Positions 29,791 to 38,678 of a DNA stretch of 53,863 nt are shown one piece after another (position 1 is the first letter of the stretch; each line of letters begins with the position of its first letter). The DNA comes from Paulinella micropora (Eukaryota; Cercozoa; Imbricatea; Euglyphida). The DNA lies in assembly GCA_009731375.1 (NCBI GenBank), contig BJOX01000129.1:213532-267394 (forward strand). The letters run 5' to 3'. The position numbers and the translations under genes are program-made. A model generated the notes under the pieces. The model did no database searches, was not told the origin of the DNA, and saw only the letters and a list, made by a program, of their open reading frames with translations.

Positions 29791-30200
29791 TGGAGTGCCT
29801 TTTGAGTGCTAATTGTTGTCTGTATTGATTTTGTTTTTATTAAAAAACCTAAAAAGAAAATTTAAACTTTTTCTTGCTTTTATTTAAAAGCGAAATGAAG
29901 AATAAGAAAGATTTTTTATTTTGCTTTCTTGTATTCATCAAAATTTTCACTTTTTTATTTTGCTGTTTTGAGGCTTAGTATTGATTTAGCGGAAGATACT
30001 ACTGGAAGGATTATTTCGTTATCTACAACCCGTAGGAAGGCGACGACAAAGTCGTTGCCGCACTACGGGTTATCTTCTACTACGTAGCGACGACAAAGTC
30101 GTTGCCGCACTACGGGTTATCTTCTACTAGTACGTAGTAGAAGATAACCCGTAGTGCGGCAACGACTTTGTCGTCGCCTTCCTACGGGTTATCTTCTACT
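29791..30200. repeat. Right terminal inverted repeat with extra foldback copies
   Basis: Complementary to 12372-12631, but the outermost motif (ACGGGTTATCTTCTACT joined to the GACGACAAAGTCGTTGCCGC block) occurs three times between about 30035 and 30200: two copies in the expected orientation and one reversed (30131-30183), forming a hairpin centred on ACTAGTACGTAGTAG. Confidence 0.93.
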
Positions 30201-30206
30201 CTCAAG
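30201..30206. mobile_element. Right 6-bp target-site duplication CTCAAG
   Basis: Matches 12366-12371. Flanks on both sides belong to the palindrome-bearing host locus, so the provirus split one locus. Confidence 0.9.
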
Positions 30207-31100
30207 CTACTGTTTCAGTGTCTGGAAATGGTCAGTGCAGCAGAATTTAATTCACTGAGTCAGTTCAAGGAATGCAGAAAGCATTTATGCATAAAAATCA
30301 CAAATTTAGTTGACCTCGGTTGGATTTTTTCGGAGAAAATTTTCTTACCTTTTTTTTTTGGCAACAGCTTTCCCACACTTACACAGTTACAGCTTTTATG
30401 CATAAAAGTGTTTGCCGACAGCCAGCATGCTTTTCTAGGGAATACATAGGTAATTCACTAGATTCATTTATGACATTTTTTTAGTGGTACTTCTGCGTGC
30501 ACGTGACCAAGGGCAGGAGGAAGAAGAAAAAAGAATATTAAGAATCATAGTGTTACTTCTACCAAGGTCTTCTGCAGAGCACTGCTGCTCTTCATCGAGA
30601 AGGCGCTTCCGCTCATTACCTTCCGTAAGTATTTTCATGGTGAGGGGCAGCGTTGCAATTCAAGACTTTCTGGCTGGGACGCTTGACTAATTCTGGCAAC
30701 GGCTCGTTTTTAAAAAAAGTTTGGCCTGTCATCTAATGACTGGTTGGTTTGTCGTGAGACAAGGTAGAGTAGGAAAAAATCTGCTGTGCGATCAGCGGAT
30801 TGTTGCTTCTTGCTGATGTTTGCACTGTTTGTTTTCTGGTTTGGTGGGTGGGTTGTATTTTGCTGCAATATCAGGTGGTTTTCTCCACTTTCGCGTGTTA
30901 TGTGACATTGTTGACCATGTGAGTTTTGCGGCATTGCTGTCCACCTCCCCACGTTCACCGATTGTTTTTGTGTGAGTCTGCCTCACAGATCGTCTTCGCC
31001 TCTGCCCTTCTTGCTGTCATGTCTGTCAGTGTATGCGGTAAGCGCGTTCGTGCCTTGGAGCAGGAGCCGCCTACCACAGACGATGAAGCAGACGTGCCTT
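30207..31100. other. Host flank right of the provirus
   Basis: Contains palindrome copies at 30283-30298 and 30392-30409. A short frame starting at 31020 (MSVSVCGKRVRALEQEPPTT) runs into the polypyrimidine tract; it could be a first exon, but there is nothing to support it. No other gene seen. Confidence 0.4.
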
Positions 31101-31263
31101 TTTTTCTTTTCTCTTTCTTTTCTTTTTCTCTTTCTCTTGCCCTTACACTTGGTAATCCTTCTCTCTTTTCTTTCTTTCTTCTTTTCTTTTCTTTGTTTTT
31201 TTCTCTCCTTTCTTTTCTTTCCTGTCTTTTTTCTCTTTTTTCTTTTCTATCCTTCTCGTATAG

Positions 31264-31295
<32 letters not shown>

Positions 31296-31547
31296 TCACA
31301 AAGTCTATCTGCTTCTTTGAATTTCAGAACTCTTTTCGTTCCGTTCGTTTTCTCTCTTTTTTGTTCTCTTTCTTTTTTCTTTTCTTTTCTTTCTTTCTTT
31401 CTTTCTTTCTCTTGCCCTCATACTTTGTAATCCTTCCTTTCTTTCTTTCTGTTCTCTCTTTTCTTTCTTTCTTCCTCTGTTTTCTCTCTTGTCTTTTTTA
31501 TTTTCTTTTTTTGTTCTATTTCTTCTCTTCTCTTTAGTTTCTCTCTT

Positions 31548-31587
<40 letters not shown>

Positions 31588-32014
31588 TTCCTTTCTTTTC
31601 TCTTTTCTTTCCTCCTTTTTTTCTTTTCTCTTTTCTTTCCTCCTTTTTTTCTTTTTTCTTTTCTTTTTCTCTTTCTCTTGCGCTTACACTTGGTAATCCT
31701 TCTCTTTTCTTTTCTTTGTTCTTTTCTCTCCTTTCTTTTCTTTCCTTTTTTCTCTTTTCTTTTCGCCTTTTTTCTTTTCTCTCTTTCTTGTCTTTTCTCT
31801 TTCTCTTGCCCTTACACTTGGTAATCCTTCCTTTCTCTCTTTTCTTTCTTTTTTTCTTGGTTCTTTTCTTTCTTTTTTACTTTTTTTTCTTTTTCTCTGC
31901 CTCTGCCTGTCTTTTCTTTTTCGTTTTCTTTTCTCTCCGAGTCTCCCTCTCTTGAGTTCTTTCCTTTTCATTGCCCTTACACTTGATAATCCTTCCTTTC
32001 TTTTCTTTGTCAGT

Positions 32015-32054
<40 letters not shown>

Positions 32055-32080
32055 GGATTTCTTCAAGTTCTTTCCTTTCT

Positions 32081-32115
<35 letters not shown>

Positions 32116-32340
32116 TTNNNNNNNNNNNNNNNNNNNNNNNNNNNNNNNNNNNNNNNNNNNNNNTTTTTCCCCCCCCCCCCCTCCCCCCCGCGCCTTTTTT
32201 CTTTTCTCTTGCCCCTTGGTAATCCTTCCTTTCTCTCTTTTCTTTTTTACTTTCTTTTCTTTCTCTCTGCCTGTCTTTTTCGTTTCTTTCTTTTCTCTCC
32301 CTCCATTTTCTTTTTCTTCCCCCCCTCCCCCCCCCTATCC
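31100..32340. repeat. Polypyrimidine tract with recurring non-simple core
   Basis: More than 1.2 kb of TTTCT-type sequence on the plus strand. A core of the form TTACACTTGGTAATCCTTC recurs at about 31141, 31411 (variant), 31682, 31810, 31977 (variant) and 32215 (shortened), so it is a degenerate higher-order tandem array rather than pure simple sequence. Long frames here are low-complexity artefacts. A C-run bounded gap of 46 Ns lies at 32118-32163. Confidence 0.9.
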
Positions 32341-32794
32341 CTTTGTAAGTCAAAGAGGGGGGGGGGGGTGGAGTGTAAATAATTCTGAAAGTGAAGACGG
32401 TTTGTTTACTAATATTAATATTAATAAATCTGGTATTAATAATTCTGAAAGTGAAGTTTGTTTATTTATTAATATTAATATTAAAATGAAGTTATTTTCA
32501 TTTGTACGGGTACATATATTAGGACCGATATAGTATATACACTGATATGAAAAGCAAACGTTCGGCCTTCATTATTAAAATATAAAAAACGTTATAAGTA
32601 TGAAAAAAGATGAAAACTGTAAAAAAGAAATTGGATTTTGATTTATTATTACTGACGACATTCAAATTATGCTAAAAAAGTTAGAAATTTAAAAAAAAGT
32701 TGAAAATTAAAAAAAGTTGGAAACTAAAAAACGATTGGAAAAAAAATTAACATGTATTAAACAGTTCAACGTGTAATAAATCGTTCGACGTCGA
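32341..32794. other. AT-rich, no gene
   Basis: Contains a short direct repeat (AATTCTGAAAGTGAAG at about 32381 and 32440, each followed by TTAATATTAATATTA-type sequence). No coding frame. Confidence 0.5.
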
Positions 32795-32932
32795 ACTGCG
32801 TTTTATACATGTCGAAATGACTGTTTTATACAGGTCGAACTGTTTTATACAAGATCGAACTTTTTTATACAGGTCGAACTTTTTATACACGTCGAACTTT
32901 TTTATACACTTCGAACCTTTTATACACTTAAT
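32795..32932. repeat. Tandem repeat, TTTTATACAGGTCGAAC type
   Basis: About seven imperfect units of 17-27 bp (variants TATACACGTCGAAC, TATACACTTCGAAC). It ends just upstream of the retrotransposon insertion flank. Confidence 0.85.
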
Positions 32933-33160
32933 TTTTTTTTGAATATTATTAATACCAAGTTATTAATAATAGTATTATGCCGGCCCACCCGATGTATAAT
33001 GGCAATACTAACCGTTCCGGTCTGCCGGTTATCCTGGGTCTGGAGATTACGGAGTCCCTACTTTAGGTATTCCTCAGTCTTCATATCGTTAGTAGCAGTT
33101 ATCTGTTCATTAAATACATATGTTTTTTTAAACCTCAAAAGCAAAGTTAAGTGCGCTGCT

Positions 33161-33164
33161 GAAT
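33161..33164. mobile_element. Left target-site duplication GAAT
   Basis: Precedes TGTAACACCC of the 5' LTR and recurs at 44202-44205 directly after the 3' LTR. Confidence 0.85.
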
Positions 33165-33878
33165 TGTAACACCCACTGTATACTACATGGTTTTTACGCT
33201 ATTGGGACTTTACGAGAATTTACTCTGGGAAGTAAGTTCTTGTTATTAAATGTATTATAAGATGAATTCTTATTACATTTCCGGTTCTGATAAATATATC
33301 CGGTTTTAGTGATGTATTAGGATAAGGAATATGGGAGGATAAGCTAGGAAGTTTAAATCCCATAGGACCTAAAAACCTAGATTTTACACTTAACCGTTTA
33401 CCGGCGTGGAGATGATTATTAAAATGCAGATTACACGAATGTGTAGCATTAATATGGAATAATCTCCCACATTAGTATGATAGCGTTGACCCGATCCTTC
33501 TACAGCACCTGTAGTATCCGTTTGAAGTTTGGATAAAAATCACGGAAAATTCCGTGAAATTTGGCCTTTTTTTTCCCGTGACTGGGATATTTAAGGCTAA
33601 ATAAGGGAAATTGCACTTATGGGTTGTGTTTTGGTGATATGTTTTGGCATTTGTGCAGGTTACGGACGTAACGCAACGTGTCAGATGAACCGGTCAAAGG
33701 TACATCCGGCTTGACCGGTGTTTTCCCTTTGGCTTGTTGTTTGGGTTCAGTTCTGACAACCCTTTCTACTTAAGAAGTGGCTGTTAGCTTTGAACCTGTT
33801 GTGTTCAATATCGTTTATTAAATTCCTTTTGTTACTTTTCCTTTGAGCTCGTAAGGCTAGACCTCCGGTCTTAATACA
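33165..33878 (+). repeat. 5' LTR
   Basis: 714 bp, TGTAACACCC ... TTAATACA. Contains ATTTAAGG as a TATA-like candidate near 33589 and inverted CACGGAAAATTCCGTG at about 33542. Confidence 0.95.
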
Positions 33879-33880
33879 TT

Positions 33881-33895
33881 TGGAGTCCCTTTGCC
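33881..33895 (+). promoter_or_regulatory. Candidate primer-binding site
   Basis: TGGAGTCCCTTTGCC starts two bases after the LTR, the right place and the TGG start expected for pairing with a tRNA 3' CCA. I could not name the tRNA. Confidence 0.6.
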
Positions 33896-34150
33896 TTTTT
33901 CGAACTCTGAAAGTACAAATTTGGAATCTGGAACGACTCACTCATTAGAGGCAATCAGTCACTGTTGTTGACTGTGCCGTGTTGAGAATGTCAGGCATTG
34001 CTTCGATAATCAGTCACTGTTGTTGGCTGGTCGAGACGTGCTTTTTGTTGTTCTAACCAAGGGGAAAAAAAAAGGTGGTAAGGAGGGTTTCGTAGAAACA
34101 GGGAAGAACCCTGATCTCGAAACTTGGACCTTGTCACTTTGAAGTTAAAG

Positions 34151-36820
34151 ATGTCCGCAGCGAAGCCATACGATCCATACTCGGATCCAATTGCGCAGTC
34201 GCTAGTGGGAAAGGCTGGGGGGGAATTTCTACTATTTGTAGCTTCGGACTACTTAGTAGACCCCCATGATCAGCATCTGTTTCTGGAACACTTTGTCCCT
34301 TTGGCAAGTAAGTATCCAGACAGACCCAAGGACAAGGAGGTGCTGGATGTGGTAAAGAGTGAACAGGCTGGTATGATAAAGTGGGGGTGGACGGCAGCCA
34401 CTTTTGCTTTTACCAACTATTCACCAAAAGCACCGAGGATCAAAACCTTGGCACCCATGGAGGTACGGAGGATGGTTACAAGGATGTTCATATCTTTGCA
34501 CCTCCATGAGCTTCAAATGTTGGGTCATCCAAGGATGGAAGAGGAGGATTTCGAATACCTTCCGACTCCCATTCCTTCCGAACAATTTGATTTGAAGTTC
34601 ATAATGACGGGGGAGGAAACGAAGGAGGATTGGAAGGAGGAATGGTATGGAGCGGTGAGGAGGGACCCTCTCCATGGGAAAACTTTTGAAACGACCATGG
34701 CTCAGGATCATTTCAAAAATGAAGTATACCCCTTGGTAGCCAAAACCTTCGCCAAAGCAGTTACGAATTGGGATAATGCTAAGGGGAGGTTGAAGGAGGC
34801 TAAATGGATGAAGGATACGAAAATCTGGGCTAAGAGAACTCAAGGCTCTTTCGACGTACTCCACATCGAAGGCTTCATGGGGAAACTGGAGCAAATGGTC
34901 GAAGTTACGGCGTTAAGCAACAATGCCGAAAGGATGTTGCGAGATCTGCTGCGGGAGGCGGACAATGCAGCACTTGCAGCAACCAAGCTCGCGACAGCTA
35001 CTGCTACGGCGGCAGATGCTGTGATCTTGGTGGTGGCAAGGGAACAGGCATATGAGAACCTGTATCGATATCTCATGTATCTCATGGAGGTCTTGAAGGC
35101 CTTGGAGGTCGGTATGGAAAGGTTTACGACCTGGGAACTGAGATATGCGAAGATCAGGAAAAGGGATGAGGATGATCCCATTGATCCTGGTCAACGTTAT
35201 GATCAAGAGAGGAAGAGGATGCCGATCTTCCTGGCTAAGTTTACGCCGATTGCATTTGCCCCAGGGACACGGGGTAAGCAACAACCGACGATATGGTTTA
35301 CTTTACAAGTAAACTGTCATCCGTTTATGAACTCGTCTTGGTTACGGAAAGCGATCAATATGCTCTGTAAGTTAATGGCGGAGAGCACTTTTGAATCGCC
35401 GATGACCTTGATGGATATTCTCCGACAGTGCACGGATGGGGATCTGATGGAGCACTTTACGTTGGAGAAGATCAACGAGGGGATGGCGAGGGCACAACAG
35501 GAGAGGGATCATTATGCAGAAACGGGATCGATTAAAATGTCGAAACTGCATGCGATGATGCACGCCCTCATTGACTTGCTCGTCGAATTCGGTTGTCACT
35601 GGGAACTGACAAGTGAAGTCATGCTGACGGGCCATATCTCCACTGTTGTTGGAGAGGCTTTGAAGACAACTAAGTCCAAGCCGGTGAGGGTGAGGGGGAC
35701 ATTTGCGTTGGTGATGGAAAAGCTGAAGACGGACAATGCTTTTTTCATCAGCCTTAAACGCCTCATTCGTCACATTATGGCGAGGATCAATCAGCATGAT
35801 CCGACTGTTTATCGGGCCGTGAACAGAGGGTGGCCTGATAACAAATGGGCCAGTTCGATCCCTGACAATGCCGACTTTACGACGGAGGCATCCCCTGCTT
35901 GGCTGAACTTTGCGGCTCAGTACCAGAACTCAAAGCTGATGTGGAAGGACTTCCTACTGGCCGTGAGAACGTGGGATGATACGTTGGTCTCGGCGGGAGG
36001 GATAGAGGCTTTGGTGGCAGTTGCCAGAGATCGGTTTGGGGAACAATCGTTGGGACAGGCAGCGGCTGTTCAGTTGGGCGGCGGAACTGAGGGACGACGT
36101 TCACGGATCCCTAAAGTTCAGAGGGGGGGATATGGAAAACCCCTCCGACGCCAGCAACAGGAGGAGGAGCAAGATGAGGAAGAAACTAGCGACGAGCATA
36201 TCCCTGCGATAGGCTCGAAGAGTAAAGGGGCTAGTTCTTCCAGTTCCTCTTACAAGGGTAGTCGTAAGCCATGCTTTGACTACTACTTTAAGGGAGGCAA
36301 GTGCAGAAGGGGGGATTTCTGCCCGGGGATGCACTCCGAAAAGGAAGCGGATTGGAAAATCCTAAAGGAGCAGCTCGAAAGTTCTGACAACAGCAAGTCC
36401 ATTTGGGACATTGTCAGGGCTATCCGGAGCAGAGATCAGCTCTTCATCAATAACAAGGCAGTTCGTACTTTGGTTAAAGCACGGCTGCGCGAGTATGAGG
36501 ACACGGTGGACGCCTTGCGACAAGGGGGAAGCAAGCGGGGCCGTGGAGGATATGGAGGCCGTGGCCGCGGAGGAGGCTTCAGGGGGAAGAAGCGCTTTGG
36601 GGGTAAACGGGAAAAGGGCGGACCCCTCAAGAAGGCCAAAGTGGCGGCGGCTTCGAAGGAGGAGGAGGATGAAGGGAGGTTCCCCCAGAGAAAGAAGTGG
36701 AAACTCAAGCAGGTATACTTGAGGGGGGAGGTGATAAGGGGGAGGGGTGTAGGGAATCGTCAGTCATTACTGATGGGGATGTTGTCGTGTGGCAGGAGAC
36801 GACACGTTCACCAAGGATGA
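34151..36820 (+). CDS. gag: Gag polyprotein with CCCH zinc finger
   Basis: Forms the particle and binds the RNA genome. The frame is open from 34124, but the ATG at 34151 (MSAAKPYDPYSDPIAQ) is preferred as it follows the non-coding leader; about 889 residues. The long helical body has no motif I recognise. Near residue 708 is CFDYYFKGGKCRRGDFCPGMH, a C-x9-C-x5-C-x3-H finger instead of the usual retroviral CCHC knuckle. A Gly/Arg-rich RNA-binding tail follows (GRGGYGGRGRGGGFRGKKR). It overlaps the next frame by more than 100 bases in the -1 register, with purine/G runs at 36723-36747 where slippage could occur, though no canonical heptamer was found. Confidence 0.8.
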   Translation: MSAAKPYDPYSDPIAQSLVGKAGGEFLLFVASDYLVDPHDQHLFLEHFVPLASKYPDRPKDKEVLDVVKSEQAGMIKWGWTAATFAFTNYSPKAPRIKTLAPMEVRRMVTRMFISLHLHELQMLGHPRMEEEDFEYLPTPIPSEQFDLKFIMTGEETKEDWKEEWYGAVRRDPLHGKTFETTMAQDHFKNEVYPLVAKTFAKAVTNWDNAKGRLKEAKWMKDTKIWAKRTQGSFDVLHIEGFMGKLEQMVEVTALSNNAERMLRDLLREADNAALAATKLATATATAADAVILVVAREQAYENLYRYLMYLMEVLKALEVGMERFTTWELRYAKIRKRDEDDPIDPGQRYDQERKRMPIFLAKFTPIAFAPGTRGKQQPTIWFTLQVNCHPFMNSSWLRKAINMLCKLMAESTFESPMTLMDILRQCTDGDLMEHFTLEKINEGMARAQQERDHYAETGSIKMSKLHAMMHALIDLLVEFGCHWELTSEVMLTGHISTVVGEALKTTKSKPVRVRGTFALVMEKLKTDNAFFISLKRLIRHIMARINQHDPTVYRAVNRGWPDNKWASSIPDNADFTTEASPAWLNFAAQYQNSKLMWKDFLLAVRTWDDTLVSAGGIEALVAVARDRFGEQSLGQAAAVQLGGGTEGRRSRIPKVQRGGYGKPLRRQQQEEEQDEEETSDEHIPAIGSKSKGASSSSSSYKGSRKPCFDYYFKGGKCRRGDFCPGMHSEKEADWKILKEQLESSDNSKSIWDIVRAIRSRDQLFINNKAVRTLVKARLREYEDTVDALRQGGSKRGRGGYGGRGRGGGFRGKKRFGGKREKGGPLKKAKVAAASKEEEDEGRFPQRKKWKLKQVYLRGEVIRGRGVGNRQSLLMGMLSCGRRRHVHQG

Positions 36821-37856
36821 TTATGGCGAAGATGAATGAACCGGGGAAGCTGGAGGTTAAAACAGTTCCCACAGGTAACCCTTCTCTCAAGAGTCATCAC
36901 TCTACTCATGATTTGGATGGTGCTGTGATGCAGGTGACGATCGAACGTGCAAAGCGGGGAAGTATTAATAAGTCTGTAGGGCCCGAGAAGGCCAGACGAG
37001 TTGATATTATAAATAAACACGTTGTTACGATCGTACCGCATAGATCGCAACCTAATTTGAATCTTTTACCGGTTCCGACATTGAGGTTGAAAAGAAAAGT
37101 TTCTTTCATTCCGGAGCCCGATTGGGGGGCGAAGCCGGTGCCTAAAGGGGTAAGGAAGTTGAAACCCGGGTTGAAGGTGACGGATGGTAAGAAAGAAATA
37201 GAAGCCGGTATGTCGAAGAATACTGCTTTTGGTGAAGGGCTCATCAGAAGTGGAGTATCGATACGGAAAGATTTAAAGAATAGTTTTGTTCTTTTGTCCG
37301 ACTTAAAAGAACGCCTTGAGGCTATTGAAATGCCGGAACATGCGTTATGCATTACTCAAGTTTACTATGTAGACGTGGAGAGTGCATGCGATTTGGCCAA
37401 TGATACGCAGGCTAACATTAATATCGCGGGCGCAAATTTCATTGCGGCAAACAAGGCGTGGTTGGATAAACACATGTTGCCTATGAAGGGGAGCATAGAA
37501 GGTGTTAATGGAAAAGCGAGGGCGGAGGTGACGGGGACGATGGTTTTAACCATTGAACTCTACTCCGGTAGGTCCTTCAACATCCAATTCTATGTCTGCC
37601 CGGAATATTCAGGGGGATTGCTGATCGGGTTCAAGCAGCTCAATAAGATGAACACATTGATTGACTGCCGGTCGGGCTTGGTGCACTATGGGATTAGTGA
37701 TGATGACGCAGAGGATATGGTGAGGGGGCGAACGCAAGTTCCTCTCTTTCACGTTGATTCTTATGCGGTATTGTACACCAAGTCAGGGGCGACTAAAGGT
37801 AAGGACCCACACGCAATTGCGCGGCACGCTAAGGTGCAGTTGGTTATACCAAAGCC
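36697..37856 (+). CDS. Protease region (retropepsin-like), 5' part
   Basis: Frame -1 relative to gag. After a basic stretch the retropepsin-like part reads VYYVDVESACDLANDTQANI then NIAGANFIAANKAWL, with a flap-like region and GGLLIGFKQLNKMNTLID, which matches the late hydrophobic-Gly helix (ILG-type). The usual catalytic D-T/S-G triad would correspond to NDTQA, so the Gly seems replaced by Gln. The coding match fails at about 37857, where the next ~200 bp read as coding on the opposite strand; in-frame sequence runs on to a stop at 37941 but this is not believed. Protease identity is inferred from position and these two motifs. Confidence 0.55.
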
Positions 37857-38060
37857 ATCCCTGAACCTATCCATCCCCGCTTCCACCTCCATGTTCTGTT
37901 CTTTCATTGTGCAGGCCATAATCTGTGCACACGGGCCCTGAATTAAGTCCTCCACTGTTGCCTTGTCCCAACATCGAACAACCTTCACAACCTTTCCCGC
38001 AAACCCGCGGTACTCCGGTTGGAAATCCCTGTAATAATTGTCCAACGCTGGGTGCTGATA
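37857..38060 (-). other. Segment apparently inverted relative to the element
   Basis: The minus strand reads a coherent coding stretch (HPALDNYYRDFQPEYRGF, KVVKVVRCWDKATVEDL, MEVEAGMDRFRDG) while the plus strand does not. Its minus-strand end GGGATGG equals the first bases after the N gap (38071), where DGKKGPYVFLQNRYCF continues. So flipping this piece would restore continuity. It lies against a 10-N join, which favours an assembly misorientation. Confidence 0.65.
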
Positions 38061-38070
38061 NNNNNNNNNN
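38061..38070. other. 10-N assembly join
   Basis: Inside the protease-pol spacer of the retrotransposon, next to the apparently flipped piece. Confidence 0.95.
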
Positions 38071-38672
38071 GGGATGGTAAAAAGGGGCCTTATGTGTTCC
38101 TTCAGAACCGATACTGCTTCCATGCGAAAGCATCACAGGGTAATAGACAGTTGTTTGAACCGCTGATGGAAACGCGGGTTTCAACGGGAGGGACGGAGGA
38201 TGAGATCAGTGAGTTCGTGGGAAACATGTGGGGTGACAAACCTCTTTGTCCACGGAATTCCGGGGAGACGGCAAAGTTGCTTACGAAATATTTCGAAGGT
38301 GACAAACCGTTTTCCATGATCTTACCGTTCCATGAGAAAGCGTTATGGGCGGATGAGGTTTTGGACCGGATGATGGATCACCCGATCCCGGTGCCGTCTA
38401 GAAAGCAACAGTTGGTGATTGCTTGTAGATTGGGCACTAGGGAACAGGGGCTGACATACCGGAACTCACTAAAGGGGTGTGACCTTCAGAAGATACGGGA
38501 ACAGGCGTTCACGTGTTTCACGGGGTTTTACACCAAAAGGGCGCCTATCCAGTACGCGTTTATCCTGGATCGGATGGCGAACCTAGGAAAATGGGATGAG
38601 TTTTCGGAAGTCAAGTACCATCAGCAGGAGGTGGAAATGCCCTCCGAGGATGGATTAGTGGAGGATGCGTGA
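38071..38672 (+). CDS. Protease-to-pol spacer coding region
   Basis: Open from the gap to a TGA at 38670-38672 (about 200 codons: KKGPYVFLQNRYCFHAKA ... VEMPSEDGLVEDA). No enzyme motif. It shares the reading frame of pol, which begins at ATG 38679 only two codons after the TGA, so pol could be made by readthrough or reinitiation. Probably the C-terminal part of the protease polyprotein segment. Confidence 0.6.
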
Positions 38673-38678
38673 TCGGAC

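Larger units (their letters stand above)
12372..30200. mobile_element. Integrated Polinton-like virus (PLV), 17.8 kb
   Basis: Bounded by terminal inverted repeats and a CTCAAG duplication. It is clearly more AT-rich than its flanks. Contents in order: small Zn-type protein, basic small protein, protein-primed PolB, minor capsid, major capsid, ConA-like surface protein (+); DUF3820-like protein, basic hydrophobic protein, packaging ATPase, jelly-roll-like protein, membrane protein, S74 fibre (-); acidic protein (+), SAP-like protein (-), rve integrase (+), two small genes (+). Capsid genes plus packaging ATPase argue for a viral lifestyle; integrase, TIRs and target duplication show how it entered. 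Almost every large gene has stops or frameshifts, so it looks like a decaying provirus unless base calls are poor. No maturation cysteine protease of the usual PLV type was found. Two N gaps (18337-18346, 19980-20224) and a third at 28301-28310 lie inside. Confidence 0.93.

Noticed and set aside
31100-32353. Phe/Leu/Ser-rich membrane proteins and Lys/Arg/Glu proteins
   Set aside because: Low-complexity translations of the polypyrimidine tract on either strand.
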